From NCBI GenBank assembly GCA_910576975.1, contig CAJTJY010000023.1, positions 1 to 62,311 on the forward strand: a stretch of DNA of 62,311 bases, written 5' to 3'. The translations under genes and the position numbers were made by a program. The notes under the pieces were generated by a model. That model was not told the origin of the DNA. It saw only the letters and a list, made by a program, of their open reading frames with translations, and did not search any database. Positions 25,645 to 34,900 of the stretch are shown piece by piece. This stretch comes from an uncultured Lachnospiraceae bacterium. Its GTDB lineage: Bacteria > Bacillota > Clostridia > Lachnospirales > Lachnospiraceae. Each line of letters starts with the position of its first letter. Position 1 is the stretch's first letter.

Positions 25645-25690
25645 AAAAAGCGTGAGTAGTGACATTGCATTACTTGCGCTTTTTTGCTAT
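25645..25690 (+). terminator. Terminator after leuS
   Basis: AAAAAGCGTGAGTAGTG (25645-25661) pairs with CATTACTTGCGCTTTTT (25668-25685), A-run and T-run included, so it may act in both directions. Confidence 0.85.
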
Positions 25691-25950
25691 TTTTTGAGAG
25701 GGTGAATGGAAATAAAAATGCATAGAAAAGAATGGAGAAAACGCTTTAGATATAGAATGGCGAGTTCCGAAAGAAATTTTATTGAAAATACAAGGTATAG
25801 TTGTTATGTGGAGTGTGTATTTTTAATAAATTCATTTTTATGTTGATGACAGTAGATGAAAAAAAGAAAACGTGCAATATGTTGATGACAGTTGATTGGA
25901 AAAATGCTAGAATGAATATTGGGATTGTTAATTTATGCAAAGGAGAAAAA
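25691..25950. other. AT-rich upstream region of GmrSD gene with an 18-bp direct repeat
   Basis: ATGTTGATGACAGTAGAT (25840-25857) recurs as ATGTTGATGACAGTTGAT (25879-25896), centre-to-centre 39 bp, one mismatch. The second copy lies about 55 bp before the AGGAGA ribosome site. It may be an operator pair or the scar of a small duplication. Base composition drops sharply compared with leuS. Confidence 0.6.
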
Positions 25951-27690
25951 ATGTCAAAGTTAAATATAGACCAACAGACAATAAAAGAACTTTTTGAAAA
26001 TAAAAAGTCTGACTTTTTAATTCCAGACTACCAAAGACCATATGCATGGGGAGAAATAGAATGTCAGACGTTGTGGGATGACATATTTTCATTTGCTTTT
26101 CCAGAAAATGATTATTCTAAATTTGATAGTGAAAATGATGAATATTTTTTGGGACCGATAGTTACATACAAAAATGAGAATAAGTTAGAGATTATAGACG
26201 GGCAGCAACGATTGACAACATTAATGTTATTGTTGCGTGCGTTCTATTCCAAGTTCTCGAATATGCAAGATGAGAATTCAATAAGTACGCGAGATGACAT
26301 TGCTAGATGTATTTGGAAAACTGATGAATTTGGAAAGCCAAATATGAACAGACTGAAAATAGATTCAGAAGTGTCATCAGATGATGATAAAGAAGAGTTT
26401 TTAACTATTTTAAAAACAGGAGAAGTGGCAAGTGACAATAAGAGCAGGTATGCAAAAACCTATAGATTTTTTACAGATAAAATCAATGAATTTTTGCAGG
26501 ATTATCCATCATATTTTGCGTATTTACCCACACGTATACTAAAAAACTGTATATTATTGCCTATCGAAGCTGAATCACAAGATACCGCTTTAAGAATCTT
26601 TTCTACATTAAATGATAGAGGAAAACCATTGGCTGATACAGATATTTTTAAGGCGCAATTTTATAAGTTTTATTCGGACAAAGGAAGAAAAGAAGAGTTT
26701 ATTAGTCGGTGGAAAGCACTTGAAGAGTTAAGTGATAAAATCTTTCAAGCGCCATCTGGTTCGCCAATGGACGAGCTATTTACAAGATATATGTACTATG
26801 AAAGAGCAAAGCAACGTAATCGAAAAACTACAACGGAAGCATTAAGAAAGTTTTATGAAAAAGATAAATATGTGTTGTTGAAAAAGGAAGAGACTTTAAA
26901 AAACTTGGAAGATTTGGCCAATTTTTGGTGCAATGTTGTATATCAAGATGATATATTTTCTGACAGAATACTTAGAAAACTCTTCGTCTTAAAATATGCT
27001 CCGAATGGTATGTGGACATATTTGGTAAGCGTGTATTTCTTGAAGAATAAAAATGAAAATGGAGAGTTGGGAGAAGAAGAATTTTATTACTTTTTGAATA
27101 AAATTATTGCATTTATATGGGCATATGCGTTGGTTCATCCGGGTGTTAATGCATTGAGAACGCCTGCATACCCAGAGATGATAAATATAATTGATGGTTT
27201 TCCTATAGAATTTAGAGATTATAAATTAGATGCTGGACAAGTTAAGAATGTTTTAGATAATTATAGTTTTACCAATGGAAGACCTATAACAAAATCAATG
27301 TTGGCATGGTGGGCATTTCACGATGAAAAACAAGATTTATTAAAGTTAGATATTCAATTACAAATAGAACATATTTTCCCAAAGAAGAGACAGGAGAATG
27401 AAAAGACGCTGACAGATAAGAATAATCTTGAATCGTTGGGAAATAAAGCATTATTGGAAGAAAATATTAATATTAGGGCTTCTGACTATCGTTTTCAGGA
27501 CAAAAAGAAACATTATCAAGGCTTTGTTACAGAATCTGGAAAGAAAAAAGAAGGAACAAAGATTTATGAATTATTGTCTTTAGCTGATAATGCAGATAAA
27601 TTTACAGAAGCTGACATAATAGAACGAGCAAAAAGAATGAAAGAAACATTTATTAAATATCTAGAAGAAACAGATTTGCTTATGGTCTAA
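25951..27690 (+). CDS. GmrSD-type (DUF262 + DUF1524 HNH) type IV restriction protein
   Basis: 579 residues from ATG 25951 (AGGAGA 5 nt upstream); a longer frame from 25801 crosses the direct repeats and is rejected. The N-terminal DUF262/ParB-like NTPase half has IPDYQRPYAWG (24-34) and the hallmark DGQQRLTTL (83-91). The C-terminal DUF1524 HNH nuclease half has QIEHIFPKK near 472-480, then NNLESLGNKALL. GmrSD-family enzymes cut DNA with glucosylated or otherwise modified cytosine in the presence of nucleotide. It is a single-gene system here, more AT-rich than its neighbours and bounded by strong terminators, consistent with horizontal gain as a defence gene. Confidence 0.9.
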   Translation: MSKLNIDQQTIKELFENKKSDFLIPDYQRPYAWGEIECQTLWDDIFSFAFPENDYSKFDSENDEYFLGPIVTYKNENKLEIIDGQQRLTTLMLLLRAFYSKFSNMQDENSISTRDDIARCIWKTDEFGKPNMNRLKIDSEVSSDDDKEEFLTILKTGEVASDNKSRYAKTYRFFTDKINEFLQDYPSYFAYLPTRILKNCILLPIEAESQDTALRIFSTLNDRGKPLADTDIFKAQFYKFYSDKGRKEEFISRWKALEELSDKIFQAPSGSPMDELFTRYMYYERAKQRNRKTTTEALRKFYEKDKYVLLKKEETLKNLEDLANFWCNVVYQDDIFSDRILRKLFVLKYAPNGMWTYLVSVYFLKNKNENGELGEEEFYYFLNKIIAFIWAYALVHPGVNALRTPAYPEMINIIDGFPIEFRDYKLDAGQVKNVLDNYSFTNGRPITKSMLAWWAFHDEKQDLLKLDIQLQIEHIFPKKRQENEKTLTDKNNLESLGNKALLEENINIRASDYRFQDKKKHYQGFVTESGKKKEGTKIYELLSLADNADKFTEADIIERAKRMKETFIKYLEETDLLMV

Positions 27691-27703
27691 TGAGGATTGT
27701 ACC

Positions 27704-27753
27704 GCCTAAAAACCCGGCGCCATCAGCGAAAGCATGGCGCCGGGTTTTTAGGC
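27704..27753. terminator. Strong bidirectional terminator
   Basis: GCCTAAAAACCCGGCGCCAT (27704-27723) is perfectly complementary to 27734-27753, with A-run and T-run on the two arms. It serves the GmrSD gene on the plus strand and the small-protein operon on the minus strand. Confidence 0.93.
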
Positions 27754-27766
27754 ATGGGATGCGTAG

Positions 27767-28051
27767 TCAGTTGCGCATCGATTTCATGAGCTGCATCATC
27801 ATTTCTACTTTTTTCTGCTCCTGGGGCGGCAGGGACTGCTTTAAAACTTCTACGATCAGATCTCGTTCCCCGGAGGAGAATTCCATTCCTTGCTTGCTGG
27901 CCTGGGCAGAAGCGTTTTTTAAGGAGGCCGCCATATCTTTTGGGTTGGAGCCGGAGGGAGAGGTATTCTGTGCAAGGTTCATCAGAAGCTGCAGCTTTTC
28001 CGGCGAAATGTTTTGAAGCTGCGGATTGTTTAATAAGTCCTGTGGATTCAT
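27767..28051 (-). CDS. Small helical protein of unknown function (94 aa)
   Basis: MNPQDLLNNPQLQNISPEKL start with an AAGGAA site 7 nt upstream. It is predicted almost wholly alpha-helical, polar, with a Met-rich C-terminal helix (VEMMMQLMKSMRN). No signal peptide, no cysteine, no recognised domain. It lies 32 bp downstream of the 104-residue gene on the same strand, so the two are probably co-transcribed, perhaps as interacting helical proteins. I do not recognise a function. Confidence 0.7.
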   Translation of the reverse strand: MNPQDLLNNPQLQNISPEKLQLLMNLAQNTSPSGSNPKDMAASLKNASAQASKQGMEFSSGERDLIVEVLKQSLPPQEQKKVEMMMQLMKSMRN

Positions 28052-28083
28052 AATATTCCTTTCTTTGCATGATGAAAAGGCAG

Positions 28084-28398
28084 TTAAGCGAACAAGGCTC
28101 CATAAGTGGAAAACATCTGCACAAAGGTCATCATGTTATCAATCATTTCTTGTTCTTTTTCGGTACAGTATTCCCGGATGGCATTTAACATCTGCAAGGG
28201 AGCGTCTCCTGTCTCTTCTTCCTGGGAGCACATGCGCAGATTGTTTTCCGGGCTGTCAAACAGCGCCATCGTCCGTTGTAGTTCCATGAATTTTACCATC
28301 ATAGCGATAGATTTCTGCCGGGCGTTATCCACATAGGGAAGGGCAGCTTTTAGCATTTGAAGATGCCGGTCTTGAATCAGTGTGTCAATAGATTCCAT
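28084..28398 (-). CDS. Small helical protein of unknown function (104 aa)
   Basis: MESIDTLIQDRHLQMLKAAL start, preceded by AAGGGG. Helix-rich, with two Met-rich segments (SIAMMVKFMELQRTM and MIDNMMTFVQMFSTY) and one pair of Cys. It is followed by the 94-residue gene, which has a similar character (Met-rich amphipathic helices), suggesting that the two are related or partner proteins. Function unknown. Confidence 0.7.
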   Translation of the reverse strand: MESIDTLIQDRHLQMLKAALPYVDNARQKSIAMMVKFMELQRTMALFDSPENNLRMCSQEEETGDAPLQMLNAIREYCTEKEQEMIDNMMTFVQMFSTYGALFA

Positions 28399-28540
28399 TG
28401 TAGTCCCCTTTTTTATTTTAATTTATGTGGAACCTTGGGGGATTATGACAAGGGAAGTGCTGAAATTGCAGCAGGGGATTCAACAGTTGTGCAAAATTTA
28501 CATATATTATTGAGAACTGTATCATATCAGGAGAGGAAAT

Positions 28541-28684
28541 ATGGGAAAATTAGTGATAGATGGCAACAGCGTATATGAACTGGACGAAGTCTGTATCCGT
28601 AAAAAGGATGATGAAGAACGGCGGCACAAGGAGAACCAGGAAAGAAAAGAAGACAAAGGAAGAGGAAATTTTTCTGAAAGATAA
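28541..28684 (+). CDS. 47-residue charged mini-protein
   Basis: ATG 28541 with an AGGAGAGGAAAT site immediately upstream. It begins MGKLVIDGNSVYELDEVCIR and ends in a run of Lys/Arg/Glu (KKDDEERRHKENQERKEDKG). The good ribosome site and compositional logic (short beta-like start, charged helix) favour a real gene. It has its own space between the divergent helical-protein operon and the cloverleaf repeat. Function unknown. Confidence 0.6.
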   Translation: MGKLVIDGNSVYELDEVCIRKKDDEERRHKENQERKEDKGRGNFSER

Positions 28685-28691
28685 GAATTAT

Positions 28692-28882
28692 GGGGCTGGA
28701 GCACTAATATAAATTACAAGACATAGATTTTTTCAAAAGGTTTACATTGCAAAGCAACGCAAGCAAAATGCACGAAAGTCATCTTGGAAAGCTAGCTTTC
28801 CAGAGTGATTTTGTGCATTCTGCCTTTGTCGCATGGGTGGCAAGACCTTTTGAGCAAATGAATATATTAGTGCGACAGTACC
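28692..28882. repeat. Cloverleaf-type palindromic element, copy 2
   Basis: The outer tips GCACTAATATA (28701-28711) and TATATTAGTGC (28863-28873) pair, as do TCAAAAGGT and ACCTTTTGA. The left arm carries about 12 extra bases. Arm 1 is CATTGC-aaa-GCAACG. Arm 2 is AAAATGCAC with GTGCATT around the cap TGGAAAGCTAGCTTTCCA (28785-28802). Arm 3 is TTGTCGC with GTGGCAA, held by two G-T pairs. Compared with copy 1, the cap changed GGGA/TCCC to GAAA/TTTC with pairing kept. The left-arm segment 28706-28740 recurs exactly at 54225-54259. Confidence 0.9.
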
Positions 28883-28918
28883 AATTGCTATCTTTTTCCC
28901 CAATATTGTGGAAACTAG

Positions 28919-28946
28919 TTGCTATATTCCTGTGATGTATTATAAT
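28919..28946 (+). promoter_or_regulatory. Promoter of the M60 protease gene
   Basis: TTGCTA (28919-28924) and perfect TATAAT (28941-28946), 16-bp spacer, 50 bp before the ATG. Confidence 0.6.
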
Positions 28947-28996
28947 AAGAGATAACAAGATAAGAACTGGCTATAGAATAAGGAGGATGTGGTATT

Positions 28997-31900
28997 ATGG
29001 GTTATTTAAAAAGAGGCTGCGCCATGTTTTTGGCGGTCATGATGATTGCAGGATCACCACCAGAACTGAGTGCAATAGCAGCGGGAGCAACGAAGCCAAA
29101 AGAAGCTTCGGCAAGCGGGTTTGACGCATACCGAGCACCAGTAATATCTGGCCCGGTCCAGACTTGGATTTACCAAGGGGAAACATTTGATTATGAGGAT
29201 AGCAGGAACAAGATGTTTGCTGACGACCAGGAGGATGGTGATTTAACAAAGAATATTATACAAGAAGGCTCCATAGACACGTCTAAGCTGGGAGATCAGA
29301 AGATTACCTATCGGGTGACAGACTCAGATGGGAATACTGCAACTTTAGAGACGACGGTAACTGTTTTAAAACAGGGGAGCACGGCAGGCAAGAATATGAA
29401 ACGGGAATTGTATACCTTGCCAAATGCGTCTCATTTGACAAGCATCGGATTTAACAGAGGTTACAACCATGACAGGCAGAATCTTGGCTTCTGGCTTCCA
29501 GCGGATGAGACGCTTACGATTCGTCTGGTCAACTATCAGGAATTTACCGGCGACTTGACCTTGAAGCTTCTGAATAATGATGCATATACTGAGAACTTAG
29601 TAACAGTGGGAGAAGACGGCTCAGAAGCCGCTTATGACGATAACAAGAGCAGCGTCAATCTTCCCAAGAATGGCGAGTGGATTACCGTAAAGAATAAGTG
29701 CTATGTGCAGGATGGCGATGGCAATAAGACGGACAAACTACAGAGCGTGGATTCCGTTCCTTTCATTTACACGCCCAAAAATACAACGGTAAGGCCGATT
29801 GTCGAGGTGAAGTGGAACGATGCGCTCCATTCGATTCCTTATTATCGTTATGGCGATGATGAAGAGGCGTTTTTTGCAGCCTGGGATCAGGCAAAGGCTC
29901 CTTATGCGATTATAGAGGGGGATGCGGCGACATTTTTAGCTCCGGCCAAGGACAGGAATAACATTATTCATTATAAGGGCGCAAAGTATCCTTCCTATTC
30001 TTTTAGCACGATTGACGAGATGTTGGAATGGTATGCGTCGTTTGTGAAACAATATGACAGGTTTGCAGGATTGGATTTTGATGCTAAGCAGCCTTATAAC
30101 CAGAATGTGCGCGCAAAGTTCTTTATCAAGGCAAATAAGCATGGCGTAGGGCTTGCTTATTATAGCGGCGACCACAGTGCGACCAATGAGGATAGCCTTG
30201 CGGGATATCTGTGCAGAGACTGGGTGTCGCTTCATGAATTCGGGCATGGGTACGAGGGCGTGATTGCAGGCTTGGAGAACTCCTTTGTTGAAACGACGAA
30301 TAATATCATGGGGTATTATTTTGAAATGACGTACCGGGAGCAGAAGGATCTGGGATGGCTTCTTGGCGGCAAGGGCTCAACATATCTGGATGCTTTCAAT
30401 AACATTGGAAAGGCGGCAGAGAAATTAAGGAACGACGTAAGCACGTTTAACGACATGACAGAAGGACGCAAAGAGTATGATAAGTCGTTGTTTATGTTTG
30501 TCAATCTGTTAGACCGTCTTGGACCAGAGAGCGCAGTGGCTGCCATGCATTCGGATGTCCGCAAGTACCATTATCAAAATAATAAGGACAGGCCTTCTTC
30601 TGACACGCTTACAGAGGTTTTCAGCAAAACAGGCGGTTTTAACGTCATTCCATACTTTGACGGCTGGCACATTCGTCCATCGAAGGTGCTGGAAGACGAG
30701 ATTTACGAAAGCGATTTGCCGATGCTGTATTATTTGCGCAATCTGATTCCCAATGATCAAGAGGCGGAGACTGTGCGCGCGCAATTGGCAGAAAAAGGCT
30801 TGCCGATGAATGGAATTTACAGCCTGGTAAGCACGGATGACTTAGAAAGCTTTGATTATAAATCGCAAGTCAAGCTGAGCTTGTCTATGGACGATTTGAC
30901 GAAAGTCATGGGAAGGAAGATCCTGATTAAAAATGGAGAAAAGATTGCCGCAGAACTGACTATCAAGGAGGGCAAGACAGAGTATCAGGCACAACTTCCG
31001 GTTGGCATATACGAAGTGGAGCTTCCAACGCCGAGAGGCGGGGGATATCAGTATGACAACGAATACCTGGTGGCGCATAAGACGGACAGTGGTCAATTTG
31101 TTGATAAGCAACTGGCATATAAGAAAATAGAAGGAAATCCTTTGTTGGATGATATGCAGATCAGGCTTCTTGGCATGAGTGATCTGGAAGTCGCAGTGCT
31201 TTCGTTAGATTCTGCAAAAGGGATGCTGAACTTTCGGATCAACAATACAGAACCGCATATCTATTTTCCAAATCAGGCTTACATAATGGTCCGCATTTTG
31301 GATTCCCAGGGGAAAGAGATTGAGAAAAAGACGATATCAGGAACGGGAAAGCAGCCAGTATTTGATAAAATGTATGATTTCCCCTTGGATTCAAAAATAG
31401 AGATTAGTTATGTGGCTTCTGGTGAGATGGGCAGAATGCAGTTTACCAGCCATTATACGAAGAAAGTTCTTTCTGCATATACGGTTACAGATCCAGAGCA
31501 AGATCAAAATACGGGCATGTGCAAGGCTGTTTTTGTAATGACGGACAAAGGCTTGATGCGGGAAAGCTGGAGCGCAGACCAAAGGAACGGCGCATACTAT
31601 TCGATAATGGAGTCATATTCAGACTATCTGTTGCAGCATATGCAAAGGGATGACCTGGAAGTAGAGAGCCGTTTTTATAGTGCGAAACAGGTATTATCCA
31701 AGGCATATTCCTATCTGGAACAGAAAGAGCAGCAGGCATATGATAAGGCTTATGGACAGCTAATCGGACATGATCAGGCTATTTATGGATATGAAAAAAT
31801 AGATGGTCTCACCGGGGAGGCAGACAGCCAGCAAAACGGGGAAGGCGCAGAACTGGCTTTGGATGGAAATACAGATACATTTTGGCATTCAAACTACAAT

Positions 31901-34900
31901 GGTCATGTAATTAATGATAAAAAAAATAATTATACGATTACTTTAAATGAAAATATCGACATAGGCAAGCTGGAATATCTGCCAAGACAGTCTGGCAACA
32001 ATGGAATTATCTTAAAGGCTGATATTTCTTACAGCACAGAGGAAGAAGGGGATAATTTTACAAAAGTCCTGGAAAATAAAATCTGGGCGAACGACAACAG
32101 CATGAAGAGTGCAGAGTTTGAGGCGCAAAATGCAAGAAGGATAAGGATCACGGTTTTATCTTCGGCAGGGGGCGGCAATTCACAATTTGCCTCAGCAGCA
32201 GAATTTTATCTCTATCATAAGTATGAAGCGGCAATCCCGGAAACCTATCTGTCAGACATGGAGCTGGGAACCTGGACTGAGGTCGAAAAAGATGCTTTAG
32301 CTAAGACGGTTACAATTCCAGCAGGCACGAATGTCGTAGCTGATTTGATTGGCAAGGAATTCGACGTATTTACATCAAGGATTACCTTTGCAGGCAATGG
32401 AGGATTAACGGTTTTAGGCGATGGGAAACAGTTGTATCATTTTGATACGGAGTCTGGGGACACCCAAGGATCTTTTTCTGTGAATCTTGCAGGAGTCCGC
32501 AAACTGCAATTCAATACTTCGGGAAGCGGCGAGGTACTTCTGTCTAATGCAAGATTTGGCAATCAGGATCATAAGGAAGATATGTTCCTGGTGCAGAATG
32601 ATCAGGCGGCGGTTTGCTCCAATTTGACGCTGGCTCAGCCCAAGAATGGCAAGATAAACTGGACTACTGGCGATACAGACATAGCAACCGTGGATGACTG
32701 GGGCGTGGTTACGGCAGGACGTACAGGGCAGACAGTAGTAAAGGCTCTGGCAGAAGACGGCGCGGAACTGATGGCTTGCAATGTATATGTAACATCCAGT
32801 GTTGACGAGATTGCCAGCGCAGTGGATGATATTAAAGAAAGCAAAAAGGCAGAATTGGAAGCATATACGGATGCAGGCAATTATGATGAAGATGGAAAGG
32901 CAGAACGGACGGCTGCGATCGCAGAAGGAAAAGAAGCAATAGATGCGGCAATGAATGTTTCTGGCATCAAGGCAGCATTAGGAACGGCAAAGGATCGCCT
33001 GGATGCAATTCCGACTTCAGAGCACCAAGTGGAAAGTCAGCTCAAACAGAAGAAAGAGGAAGCCAAGGCGGCGTTGGAATCATATAAAGATCCAGATGCA
33101 TACCGTCATGATGAAAGGATGGAATTGAAACGGGCGATTGCAGAAGGAAAGCTGGCAATTGACCAAGCGACAAGTATAGAAGATGTTGAGGCTGCATTAC
33201 ATACGGCGAAAGCGAAGCTGGATCAGATCAAGACAGACGCACAGCTTGTGGAAGAGGCGGTGGAAGAAGCAAAGAATAACTTGTCAGCTATACTTTCAGA
33301 GGTGGAAGGGCGAATCAGTGGCTTGAATGAAAGCGACTTTGCCAAAGAGATCTGGAAACGACTGCAGGATGCAATCAAGGAAGCACGCAGGGTGAGTGCG
33401 TTAACGGCAAAGGAAACATCTGTAGAAGAGGTTTTAGATGCGACGCAAGAGCTTCAGGCGGCAGAGAAATCTCTTCTGAAACCAGAAGCAGTCAGGGCAG
33501 CGGAAGCAGAACTGCAGACGCTGATAGATCAATGTGCGCAATTGGATCAGGAAAATTATACAAAGGAATCCTGGGCAGTATATTGGGAAGCCTTAGAGGA
33601 AGCCAGGACGTATTTGCCAGGCCATTCAAACGAGCAGTTCGAAGAAAGCGGAGCTGTTGCTATTCAAGCGGCAAAGGATCGCTTGCTGGAGAAGCAAGAA
33701 GCTCTGGTACTCAATTTGCCGCCAGAGATTTTTGAGGATGACTGGACGCCGGGACTTCTGTCAACATCTTCTGGAATGCAGATTGCAGACAAAGCGCTGA
33801 CTTTGACAGGCGCAGGGTACAATAATTCCCCGGCGACATTTGTCAGCACAGAAACGTTTGATTTTACAGCGGACGGAGAGTTTGAATTTGACTTGCAGTA
33901 TACGGGCGCAAAAGCCAGGTTTGGCGTATATTTGGATTACAAGGAAGCGGATAACGATGCACGCGGCATGTATATGGGATTTGAAGACGGCGGCTGGTAT
34001 TGGCAGAGATTTGACGGCAACAATAATTACTATACTGGAGATAGAATTCCAGCTCCGAATCAAAATGCCAAAACGCATGTCAAGGCGACATGGACGGCAG
34101 ACGGCAAGTATTGCCTGTTCGTGGATGGGCAGAAAGCGTTTGAAGAGACAATAGGCGTAGGCAATTACAGCGCGCAAGGAAAAATAGCGTTCTCTTGCAC
34201 TACAGGCGCTGTGGCAAAAATCAGCCGTATCCATCCATTGAAGAGGAGGCTGTGCATGAATCTTGCTGCGGCAGAAGTACTGACGGCAAAAGATCCCGTG
34301 AAGTTAAACATTCAGTTCCGCAATGAGACAGACAAAAAATCAAAAATCGCCTGGACTTCTTCAAATCCAGAAGTAGCATATGCAGACAGCATGGGAAGCG
34401 TGCATTTTATAAGCACAGGCACAACGGAGATTACGGCTGTGGTCACATTTCCAGATGGCGCGCAAGAAATGGTGAAAGCTGCGCTAAGCCTGCCGGAGAG
34501 AATAGATGAGGAGGCAGGATTTACGGGAGCGTGGGCAAATACGGAACAAAAGGGAGAGGCTCCATACCCAAATGACGGGCCTGCTGCTTTTGCAATTGAC
34601 AACAATGAGGAAACGAGATGGCATAGTCAGTATGACGGAAGCCAATATATGGTATCGGAGGATAATCCCGCCGTGCTGACGGTTGGACTTTCCAGGGATC
34701 TTTCTCTTTGTACTGAGATAAAGTTCTTGCAGACAAGCGCCGGAGCGAATGGACATGTGAACGGATTCCAGTTGGTGGCCGGCGACCAGTACAATAAGGA
34801 AACATTTTCCATTGAGCAAAATCCAGCGTCTGGCATCGGAGCGACGATGACAGAAGTATTTACAGATCCTGTGGAGGAGGATGGCTGGGTGAGATTGGAA

